This document shows, piece by piece, positions 16,699 through 23,579 of a DNA stretch of 31,533 nucleotides. Source of the stretch: an uncultured Muribaculaceae bacterium. Lineage in GTDB: Bacteria; Bacteroidota; Bacteroidia; Bacteroidales; Muribaculaceae. The position numbers and the translations under genes are program-made. The stretch lies in NCBI GenBank assembly GCA_910578365.1, contig CAJTRC010000027.1:1-31533 (forward strand), in the 5' to 3' direction. A model generated the notes under the pieces. It was not told the DNA's origin, did no database searches, and saw nothing but the letters and a program-made list of their open reading frames with translations. Each line of letters begins with the position of its first letter. Within the stretch, counting starts at the first letter, position 1.

Positions 16699-17136
16699 TT
16701 ACCAGGTTTTCTTAAGAGTGTAAACAACGGACTCCCCCTTTGGGGTTATGTATCGGAGTACCATGCGGCGGTTTTCGCGTTTCACAATGGATAGGTCGAG
16801 CACTTTGCCTGGCTGCATCAGCAGCCAGGACGGAGCTGTGTACTCGCCGTTCCCGTGGGTAAAATCGAGATACAGCCGTCCGTCGGCTTCGCGCCATGTA
16901 CCCCAGGCGGTGGCGGCGAAGTCGTGGTGGTCATCGAGCAGCCCTATGCGCACTACCTCCGACTGGAATTCCCACACTGTGGCAACAGGGTCGAATCCGG
17001 GGGGAGTATCGCCGTCGACAGTCATCGCGGGCATGGCCCATGAGCCGAACCAGGGGCCTATGTCGCCGTCGTTATGTGTGCAGCCCATGGCTATGAATGC
17101 GAGCAGCACGGGCAGGAATATGCGTAGAGATTTCAT
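16699..17136 (-). CDS. Small lipocalin-like lipoprotein
   Basis: A 145-residue predicted lipoprotein (signal residues 1-18, lipobox A-M-G-C). The mature part is a short beta-rich domain starting with G-P-W-F-G-S-W, followed by strands such as W-E-F-Q-S-E-V-V-R-I-G-L and M-V-L-R-Y-I-T-P-K-G-E, resembling the lipocalin-like domains of Bacteroidetes. It lies between wzi and the legB-like gene with an ATGA overlap at 17133-17136 and a one-base gap on the other side, so it belongs to the same transcript. A role at the outer membrane in capsule or surface-glycan display is possible but unproven. Confidence 0.65.
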   Translation of the reverse strand: MKSLRIFLPVLLAFIAMGCTHNDGDIGPWFGSWAMPAMTVDGDTPPGFDPVATVWEFQSEVVRIGLLDDHHDFAATAWGTWREADGRLYLDFTHGNGEYTAPSWLLMQPGKVLDLSIVKRENRRMVLRYITPKGESVVYTLKKTW

Positions 17137-18659
17137 TTTTTGAATGTGAGGTTGCCTTGGTATTTCACAGATATGTATGCGCCGAAATTATCGCCGCGCA
17201 GGTTGCCCGAGTCGAAGGCCGCCTGAACGCAGAGGCTCAGACCGGGAGTGATTCGTGCGGCATTCCAGCGGGCCTCGGCCATCATGGATGTGTTGTGCAG
17301 GGCCGTGGTGCGCGGCAGTCGTCCGTTGCCCCATGCTTCCTGCCAGCTGAGCATCAGCCTATAGTCGACCTCGCAGCCGGCACAGCCTTTTAATGCAGCG
17401 TGGAATCCGCGGCTGCGGGTGTACAGGTAAGCCGGATAGCCGTCGGCGTTATAGAGCGGCGACACCAGAAAGGGAGTGCCGAGCGAGAGTCCGTAGTTGT
17501 CGTAGGCACTGTACACGTCGTTGTTGTAGTAGTTGTCGCCGCCGGTGGCCGAAGCCGTTATGTCGGTGTCGGTATGGTCGCCGGGCGCGTAGTGCAGCGG
17601 TCCGCTCTGGTTGCGGAAGTCGAGGTACTCTAAGGCCGCGCCGCTTATCAAATGTCGTCCGGGTCGGCTGTAGTATATGCCCCACAGGCCGTCCCAGCCG
17701 TTGAGTTTGCCTATGCCCGAGCCGTCTTCCCACGGCCATTCGAAGGCGAAACTGAGTTCACTTTCGTCGGGCAGACGGTAGCGGGCCTTGAAGTCCCAGC
17801 TTCCGAGCGAGTTGCCCTCGTAATAGCTGTCGCCGTTGCCCTGCCTGGGAAAAAACATGTCCCAGATATAGCGCAGGCGTAATCCGCGGTCGCGGGTATC
17901 GACGAGTTTGCCCCGGCTGTACATATACGATCTTCCGCCGAACTGTCCTGCGGTCTGCATGCCCACGGTGATGCTGAGGGGCTGCGACGGCTTGGTCCGG
18001 AAGTGGCAGCGCTTGTAGGTGTAGTACACGTCCTGAGCGATTACCCAGTTGTAATGGTTGTATTGTGTGCGGTCGAATCCGTCGTCCATAAACCGTCCGT
18101 AGCCTATACGGCCGTTTATCTGCACCCATCCTTCGGTGAGCGGAATGTCCTGGAAGTCGACGAATCCGGCGCATATTTCCGGCACCGGACGGGCGTTGTT
18201 GCTCAGGGTTATGTCGCCGCTGGAGAGGTCGTCGGGCAGAATCAGCGACTTATTGTCCTTCATGCCTGCCTGCAGAAACACACCGCGGTATTTCACCGAG
18301 GCATAAAGTTGCTGGAGCCATATCCTTGACGGAGTCAAGGTGCTGGTGCCCCAGGTTTTATTCTCGGCGAAATATCGGTCGAAATCAAGCGAGTGCTGCC
18401 AGCCGGTAAGCACCTCTGCGCCGGCACTCCAGTCGAAACGTTTGCCGAGGTCAAGCTCCTTCGTTACGCCAAGGTCGAGCAAGGCGCTGTTTTTGTAGGG
18501 GATACGTCCGTTTTTCCACGAACCTATCATATATGGCGCAGTACGTCCGGTCGAGGCGTTCAGTTCCAGCGATGCTGAGTACTGCAACTCAACCGGAGTG
18601 GTTGCCATGCTTGAAAAAGCAGCCGCTGCGACAGCCGCGGCTATATATATTCTTTTCAT
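17133..18659 (-). CDS. Capsule assembly Wzi family outer-membrane protein
   Basis: A 508-residue beta-barrel protein with a signal peptide (M-K-R-I-Y-I then an Ala-rich core, cleaved near residue 19). It resembles Bacteroidetes members of the Wzi capsule-assembly family, with W-L-Q-Q-L-Y-A-S-V-K-Y, Q-A-G-M-K-D-N-K-S and a terminal strand ending L-T-F-K-K. Wzi in E. coli helps anchor capsule at the surface. Here it leads an operon for nonulosonic-acid precursors, which supports a surface-polysaccharide role. The ATG is only 4 bases after a -7 promoter element, so the mRNA may be nearly leaderless. Confidence 0.83.
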   Translation of the reverse strand: MKRIYIAAAVAAAAFSSMATTPVELQYSASLELNASTGRTAPYMIGSWKNGRIPYKNSALLDLGVTKELDLGKRFDWSAGAEVLTGWQHSLDFDRYFAENKTWGTSTLTPSRIWLQQLYASVKYRGVFLQAGMKDNKSLILPDDLSSGDITLSNNARPVPEICAGFVDFQDIPLTEGWVQINGRIGYGRFMDDGFDRTQYNHYNWVIAQDVYYTYKRCHFRTKPSQPLSITVGMQTAGQFGGRSYMYSRGKLVDTRDRGLRLRYIWDMFFPRQGNGDSYYEGNSLGSWDFKARYRLPDESELSFAFEWPWEDGSGIGKLNGWDGLWGIYYSRPGRHLISGAALEYLDFRNQSGPLHYAPGDHTDTDITASATGGDNYYNNDVYSAYDNYGLSLGTPFLVSPLYNADGYPAYLYTRSRGFHAALKGCAGCEVDYRLMLSWQEAWGNGRLPRTTALHNTSMMAEARWNAARITPGLSLCVQAAFDSGNLRGDNFGAYISVKYQGNLTFKK

Positions 18660-18663
18660 GCTA

Positions 18664-18695
18664 CAAAATTACAGAAAAAATACCGCATGGGCAAA
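18664..18695 (-). promoter_or_regulatory. Promoter for the wzi-nonulosonate operon
   Basis: On the minus strand TTTG (18695 to 18692) is followed after exactly 20 bases by TAATTTTG (18671 to 18664), a good fit to the Bacteroidetes housekeeping promoter. The wzi ATG at 18659 is 4 bases downstream of the -7 element. The -33 element and most of the spacer lie inside the left arm of the inverted repeat at 18675-18750. Confidence 0.75.
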
Positions 18696-18750
18696 TTCAA
18701 AGAGCTGCCTGTTTACGGTATATGCTGAATTTGCCCATGCGGTATTTTTT
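18675..18750. repeat. Perfect 25-base inverted repeat carrying two mirror-image promoters
   Basis: Bases 18675-18699 and 18726-18750 are exact reverse complements (25 of 25) around a 26-base centre. Similarity continues outward for a further 14 bases on each side (11 of 14 match), which includes both -7 elements. Each arm supplies the -33 TTTG and the spacer of an outward promoter. The centre has no such symmetry. Confidence 0.9.
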
Positions 18751-18761
18751 TTGTAAATTTG
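18730..18761 (+). promoter_or_regulatory. Promoter for the DUF4919-ABC-recF operon
   Basis: TTTG at 18730-18733, a 20-base spacer and TAAATTTG at 18754-18761 fit the Bacteroidetes consensus. The spacer differs from that of the divergent promoter at a single base. Transcription should start near 18768, giving a leader of about 65 bases before the ATG at 18835. Confidence 0.75.
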
Positions 18762-18788
18762 TGGCAGAAGTATGCCAAACGGGCACTT

Positions 18789-18808
18789 TCGGGGGCCGGA
18801 AGGCCCGA
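18789..18808 (+). other. Short hairpin in the DUF4919 leader
   Basis: TCGGG (18789-18793) pairs with CCCGA (18804-18808), and CC (18796-18797) with GG (18802-18803), around a GGAA loop with a two-base bulge. It is followed by TTTTCCCC. It may be leader structure or a weak attenuator; the evidence is only the pairing. Confidence 0.3.
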
Positions 18809-18834
18809 TTTTCCCCTCTCTAAAGTACAATTCA

Positions 18835-19575
18835 ATGAAATTTATACAATCCGTTATACTCGCTTTACTTTCTTTAATATTTTTTTCGATGTCGGTAAGC
18901 GGGGCCACAGACGGTGCGGCAAAGACCGTTTTGGGGCGTCCGGCGCTTGACTCTATACGCAATGCCTCGTGCGATCCCGCATCGCCGTACTACTATCCGA
19001 AGCTGCTCAAACGCTTCCTTGCCAACGACACCGCCATGAGCAGTGTCGACTTCCAGTATTTTTACTACGGCACACTGTTTCAGGAAGACTACGACCCCTA
19101 TCGCAAGCCTGTGCATCCGGGCGAGCTCGAGGCGCTGGCCACCATCTACGCAAAGCCCGAGAAGAACCGCAGCGACCGCAACAAGATTCTTGACTATGCA
19201 AGAGTGGCGATACTCGACAATCCGGTAGACCTGCAGCAGCTCACAAACCTGATTTACGTCTACGAACTCAACGGCAAGTACGACCTCTCCAAAATCTGGC
19301 AGTATAAACTCAACCACATACTCAAAGTAATAGCCAAAAGCGGTACCGGCGCAGACGCGCAGAACGCGTGGGTGGTGGTATATCCGCGCCATGAATACGA
19401 CTTCCTTAACCTCTCGGGCATAGTGTCGACCGGGCACAGCTTCGAGGAGCCTGCATTCGACGTACTCGACGGGCGGCCCGCCAAAAAAAACGACGCCACC
19501 CCACAGCGTTATTACTTCGACATTGCTCCAATGCTCGAACAATATTATCTTAAGCATCCCGACGAAGAAGAATGA
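18835..19575 (+). CDS. DUF4919 domain-containing exported protein
   Basis: A 246-residue protein. The start at 18835 (M-K-F-I-Q-S-V-I-L-A-L-L-S-L-I-F-F) gives a proper signal peptide; the longer frame from 18772 would begin in the promoter-proximal leader. The mature part matches the style of DUF4919 proteins: Y-Y-Y-P-K-L-L-K-R-F, then D-F-Q-Y-F-Y-Y-G and Y-D-P-Y-R, a helical middle, and D-V-L-D-G-R-P-A-K-K near the end. No catalytic motif is visible and the family has no known function. It is first in an operon and overlaps the ABC exporter gene as ATGA (19572-19575). Confidence 0.78.
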   Translation: MKFIQSVILALLSLIFFSMSVSGATDGAAKTVLGRPALDSIRNASCDPASPYYYPKLLKRFLANDTAMSSVDFQYFYYGTLFQEDYDPYRKPVHPGELEALATIYAKPEKNRSDRNKILDYARVAILDNPVDLQQLTNLIYVYELNGKYDLSKIWQYKLNHILKVIAKSGTGADAQNAWVVVYPRHEYDFLNLSGIVSTGHSFEEPAFDVLDGRPAKKNDATPQRYYFDIAPMLEQYYLKHPDEEE

Positions 19576-21422
19576 AAGAACTGTTCCGACTATTGAGGCG
19601 CTTTGTGCCTCCGTACAAAAAATATCTGGCGCTGAACATATTTTTCAATATCCTGGCCGCCATTCTCACCCTCTTCTCCTTCGCCCTTATAATACCTATT
19701 CTGGAAATGCTGTTCCAGATTAAGGAGGATGTGTACACATACATGCCACTGGGCGACGGCAACTCCATAAAGGATGTGGCCGTGAACAACTTCTACTATT
19801 ATACCCAGCAGATGATAAGCACTCAGGGCGCCAGCACCACACTGGCCTGGCTGGCTCTGGCCCTGGTGGTGATGACCATGCTCAAGACCGGAGCCACTTA
19901 CATGAGCAGCTACTGCATAATTCCGCTTCGCTCCGGCATAGTGCGCGACCTGCGCAACTGGGTATATGAAAAGATAACCCGTCTGCCCATAGGCTTCTTT
20001 ACCGCCGAACGCAAAGGCGATGTAATGGCCCGTATGAGCGGCGACGTGGCTGAAATCGAAAACTCAATCATGTCGTCGCTCGACATGATGTTCAAAAACC
20101 CCGTGATGATAATCTGCTGTCTGGGCGCTATGATAGCTATATCGTGGCAGCTGACACTGTTTGTGCTGGTACTCCTGCCTATAGCCGGTATGGCCATGGG
20201 CAAGGTGGGCAAACGCCTCAAGCGCACATCGCTCGAGGCTCAGAACCAGTGGGGCGTGCTTATGAGCAACATCGAGGAAACTCTGGGCGGCCTGCGCATA
20301 ATCAAGGCCTTCAACGCCGAAGATAAAGTGCAGAAACGCTTCTGCCACGAGAATCAGCGCTTTTACCGCCTCAGCAACCAGGTGGCGCGCCGTCAGGCTT
20401 TGGCCCACCCCATGAGCGAACTGCTGGGTACCACTGCCATTGCCATTGTGCTGTGGTTCGGCGGCTCGCTGATTTTAGGCGGCTATTCCGGCATGAAAGC
20501 TGCCTCGTTCATATATTATATGATAATGTTCTACAGCATTATAAATCCGGCAAAGGAACTCAGCAAAGCCATGTACGCCATACAGAAAGGCCTGGCCTCG
20601 ATGGAACGTGTCGACAAAATTCTCGGCACTCCCAACCCCATTGCCGACCCGGACAGCCCCGCACGCCTGCCGCTGCTCAACCGCTGCATAGAACTTAAAA
20701 ACGTAAGCTTCAGCTACGACACCCGTCCGGTGCTGCGAAATATCAGCCTTACCATTCCGGCCGGAGCTACCGTGGCCCTGGTGGGCCAGTCGGGCAGCGG
20801 CAAGAGTACCCTTGCCGACATGATACCGCGCTTCTACGACGTAGACAGCGGCTCGGTAAGCATCGACGGTACCGATATCCGCAGCCTGAGTGTCCACGGA
20901 CTGCGCTCGCTTATGGGCAATGTAAACCAGGAGGCGATACTCTTTAACGACAGCTTCTTCAACAATATAGCATTTGGCGTGGAAGGAGCCACCATGCAGG
21001 ATGTGGAGCGCGCCGCACGCATTGCCAACGCACACGACTTTATAATGGAAAGCCCCGAAGGCTACGACACAAACATAGGCGACCGCGGATGCCGGCTCAG
21101 CGGCGGACAGCGTCAGCGTATCAGCATTGCCCGCGCAATACTCAAAAATCCGCCACTGCTGATTCTTGACGAAGCCACATCGGCACTCGACACACAGAGC
21201 GAGAAGCTGGTGCAGCAGGCCCTCGACCGCTTGATGGCCGACCGCACCACACTGGTCATTGCGCATCGGCTCAGCACTATACGCGAAGCCGACATTATAT
21301 GCGTGATGAACGAAGGCGAGATAGTAGAGCAGGGCACCCATGAGCAACTGATGGCCCTCGACGGCCACTACAGGCGCCTTGTGGAAATGCAGGGCGCCAA
21401 CATCGCAAACACTCCGGCATAA
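19572..21422 (+). CDS. MsbA-like ABC exporter (fused permease and ATPase)
   Basis: A 616-residue half-transporter. The membrane domain spans about 15-330 with six hydrophobic segments, and the ATPase domain about 370-605. Walker A G-Q-S-G-S-G-K-S-T is at 405-413, signature L-S-G-G-Q at 509-513, Walker B L-L-I-L-D-E-A-T-S near 529-537, and the H-loop I-A-H-R-L-S-T follows. It would work as a homodimer in the inner membrane. The form matches lipid flippases such as MsbA, but multidrug or peptide export cannot be excluded. Its stop overlaps the recF start by one base (TAATG). Confidence 0.9.
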   Translation: MKELFRLLRRFVPPYKKYLALNIFFNILAAILTLFSFALIIPILEMLFQIKEDVYTYMPLGDGNSIKDVAVNNFYYYTQQMISTQGASTTLAWLALALVVMTMLKTGATYMSSYCIIPLRSGIVRDLRNWVYEKITRLPIGFFTAERKGDVMARMSGDVAEIENSIMSSLDMMFKNPVMIICCLGAMIAISWQLTLFVLVLLPIAGMAMGKVGKRLKRTSLEAQNQWGVLMSNIEETLGGLRIIKAFNAEDKVQKRFCHENQRFYRLSNQVARRQALAHPMSELLGTTAIAIVLWFGGSLILGGYSGMKAASFIYYMIMFYSIINPAKELSKAMYAIQKGLASMERVDKILGTPNPIADPDSPARLPLLNRCIELKNVSFSYDTRPVLRNISLTIPAGATVALVGQSGSGKSTLADMIPRFYDVDSGSVSIDGTDIRSLSVHGLRSLMGNVNQEAILFNDSFFNNIAFGVEGATMQDVERAARIANAHDFIMESPEGYDTNIGDRGCRLSGGQRQRISIARAILKNPPLLILDEATSALDTQSEKLVQQALDRLMADRTTLVIAHRLSTIREADIICVMNEGEIVEQGTHEQLMALDGHYRRLVEMQGANIANTPA

Positions 21423-22507
21423 TGTTACTGAACGCGCTTAACATAACCAACTTCAAGAATATCCGGGAGGCCTCGCTGACCTTCTCGCCAAAGATAAACT
21501 GCCTGGTGGGCAACAACGGCATGGGCAAGAGCAACCTGCTCGATGCCGTGTATATGCTCAGCTTCGCCAAGTCGTACACCGGAGTGCCCGACAGCTCGCT
21601 GATAACCGACGGCGAGCAGTTCTGTATGCTTCGTGGCGAATATATGCGGCGCGACACCCCCGAAACCCTCACGCTGAGTCTGGGCGGCGGACGGCGCAAG
21701 ACCCTCCGCCGAGGCGACAAAGCCTACCAGCGAGTAAGCCAGCATATAGGTGCGTTTCCGCTGGTGCTCAGTTCGCCGGCAGATATGGACCTCGCCGGAG
21801 GCGCCCCCGAGTGCCGCCGACGCTTCATCGACCAGGTGATATCCCAGTCAGACCCTCTGTATCTCGACGCCCTTTTGCGCTATAATCACGCGCTTGAGCA
21901 GCGCAACAGCATGCTGCGTAACGAAATAAGCGACCCCGTGCTGTATCAGGCCGTCGAACTGCCTATGGCCATGGCCGCCGAAACCATAGTGAAGCGCCGC
22001 GTGGCATTCGTCAAAGAACTGGCCGGCATATTCAGCCGCTACCATGCCGATATTACAGGCAGAGGAGGCGAGGAAGTGACCATAGCCTACCACAGCGCAA
22101 TGGCTGACGGCACCACACTCGACCAGCTGCTGGATAACAACCGCCGACGCGACTCGATACTGCACCATACATCTGCCGGACCACATCGCGATGAACTCGA
22201 CCTGACACTCAACGGCCTGCCACTGAGGCGCACTGCCTCGCAAGGCCAGGCAAAATCATACACCATAGCCCTGAGGCTGGCACAGTACGACTTCCTGCGC
22301 CAGGCCACCGGCGTGACCCCACTGCTGCTGCTCGACGACCTCTTCGACAAGCTCGACGCCGGGCGCGTGAGCCGCATAGTGGAGGTTGTGTCGCGCAGCG
22401 ACTTCGGCCAGATATTCATAACCGATACCAAACTTGCCGCCGACCCGCTGCCCGCAGGCACCGCCTCGTGGCGCGCCGACAACGGCTCATTCACCCCGCA
22501 GCAATGA
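21422..22507 (+). CDS. recF: DNA replication and repair protein RecF
   Basis: A 361-residue SMC-like ATPase that helps load RecA at single-stranded gaps. Walker A G-N-N-G-M-G-K-S is at 30-37 and the RecF-type Walker B L-L-L-L-D-D-L-F-D-K-L-D is near 300, with S-Q-G-Q-A-K-S in the signature region. Length and the N-terminal L-N-I-T-N-F-K-N-I segment are typical. It is joined by ATGA overlap to a DUF721 gene, a common pairing in Bacteroidetes. dnaA and dnaN are not beside it. Confidence 0.95.
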   Translation: MLLNALNITNFKNIREASLTFSPKINCLVGNNGMGKSNLLDAVYMLSFAKSYTGVPDSSLITDGEQFCMLRGEYMRRDTPETLTLSLGGGRRKTLRRGDKAYQRVSQHIGAFPLVLSSPADMDLAGGAPECRRRFIDQVISQSDPLYLDALLRYNHALEQRNSMLRNEISDPVLYQAVELPMAMAAETIVKRRVAFVKELAGIFSRYHADITGRGGEEVTIAYHSAMADGTTLDQLLDNNRRRDSILHHTSAGPHRDELDLTLNGLPLRRTASQGQAKSYTIALRLAQYDFLRQATGVTPLLLLDDLFDKLDAGRVSRIVEVVSRSDFGQIFITDTKLAADPLPAGTASWRADNGSFTPQQ

Positions 22508-22794
22508 AAAAGACCGAGGCAAAACGAGTCGACAGCATTATCCGCGAGGCAATCGAGGCCTCCGGCCAGCTCCGTACCTTCGACGAGCAGCGCATCTGCT
22601 ATCTGTGGTCCGAGGTGGTAGGACCGTGGATAAACTCGCAGACTGCACGGCGGTACGTCGAAGATGGCAAGCTGCACGTGTTCATAATATCGGCTTCGCT
22701 TAAATCCGAACTGCAGTTCTCGCTGCCGCAGCTCACACAGGCACTCAACCGTGCCGCCGGAGCGGAAATAATCAGTGGCATAATACTGCATTGA
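22504..22794 (+). CDS. DUF721 (DciA-like) protein
   Basis: A 96-residue DUF721 protein. The start at 22504 overlaps the recF stop; the longer frame from 22468 lies inside recF. It has an N-terminal helical part (I-I-R-E-A-I-E-A-S-G), the conserved W-x-E-V-V-G-P-W-I motif, and a basic/beta part with K-S-E-L-Q-F-S. DciA, which helps load the replicative helicase in many bacteria, contains this domain. Whether this short form does the same is not known from the sequence. Confidence 0.85.
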   Translation: MKKTEAKRVDSIIREAIEASGQLRTFDEQRICYLWSEVVGPWINSQTARRYVEDGKLHVFIISASLKSELQFSLPQLTQALNRAAGAEIISGIILH

Positions 22795-23528
22795 TGAAGT
22801 CAGGCGTGGTAAATATAACAGGAATGGCCGTGGTGGCACTCGCCGCAGTGCTTATATTCGGCGTGATGAGCTACTACAGCGGCAGCAGCCGTCCGCCACA
22901 TGTGAGCGTCGACCGCAACCGCTACCCGGTCAAAGGCATCGACGTGTCGTACCACAACGGCGAGATAGACTTCAACGCCGTAGCCGCCGACACCGTCAGC
23001 TTTGTTTATATAAAAGCCACCGAGGGCGGACGCTGGCAGGACAGCTGCTTCGCACGCAACTTCGACGCCGCCCGCGCCGCCGGCCTCAGTGTAGGCGCCT
23101 ACCACTTCTTCCGCTTTGAAGTCAGCGGATTACGCCAGGCATATAACTTCCTCGAAGGCCTTCAGGGCCGTCGGCCCGACCTGCCCGTGGCAATCGACCT
23201 GGAAGAATGGAAAAACGCCCCCGACGTAACCACCGCCGACATAATCGACCGTCTGGCAGTGATGGTCGACCGCCTGCGTGCCGAAGGGCTGCAGGTAATA
23301 ATATACACCAACAAAAGCGGCTACACCCGCTTTCTGCACCGCCGTTTCGACGACCTTGAACTGTGGATATGTTCGTTTACCGATCCGCCCACCGGCAGCC
23401 CCTGGCGCCTGTGGCAGCACAGTCACCGTGGAAGTGTGCGCGGCATAAAGGGAGCTGTCGACCTCAATACATTCAACGGCAGCCTTGAAGAATTTAGAAA
23501 ATTTGCACAGTTTCAAAAAAATAAGTAA
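22794..23528 (+). CDS. Membrane-anchored GH25 family lysozyme
   Basis: A 244-residue glycoside hydrolase family 25 protein expected to cleave peptidoglycan between MurNAc and GlcNAc. The ATG at 22794 overlaps the DUF721 stop by one base (TGATG); a TTG at 22791 is a less likely start. Residues 8-29 form one hydrophobic segment (signal anchor). Catalytic features are G-I-D-V-S-Y (D50), K-A-T-E-G-G (E77) and A-I-D-L-E (D135, E137). The end of the gene contains the -33 region of the next promoter. It is the last gene of the operon. Confidence 0.9.
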   Translation: MKSGVVNITGMAVVALAAVLIFGVMSYYSGSSRPPHVSVDRNRYPVKGIDVSYHNGEIDFNAVAADTVSFVYIKATEGGRWQDSCFARNFDAARAAGLSVGAYHFFRFEVSGLRQAYNFLEGLQGRRPDLPVAIDLEEWKNAPDVTTADIIDRLAVMVDRLRAEGLQVIIYTNKSGYTRFLHRRFDDLELWICSFTDPPTGSPWRLWQHSHRGSVRGIKGAVDLNTFNGSLEEFRKFAQFQKNK

Positions 23529-23533
23529 CTTTG
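23502..23533 (+). promoter_or_regulatory. Promoter for nifJ/PFOR
   Basis: TTTG at 23502-23505, a 20-base spacer and TAACTTTG at 23526-23533 fit the Bacteroidetes consensus well. The -33 element lies within the last codons of the GH25 gene and the -7 element overlaps just past its stop. The leader would be about 40 bases. Confidence 0.75.
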
Positions 23534-23579
23534 CATAATCGAATTTCGAAAACAGATTTCGTATAAAATACCAAACACT

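Noticed and set aside
18675..18750. Invertible promoter (phase-variation switch)
   Set aside because: Known Bacteroides switches carry the promoter between the repeats. Here the promoters are in and outside the arms, and the 26-base centre has no promoter, so inversion would change almost nothing.
18675..18750. Bidirectional transcription terminator
   Set aside because: The stem plus T-tract looks terminator-like, but both neighbouring genes read outward and no transcript is expected to enter. The promoter elements explain the sequence better.
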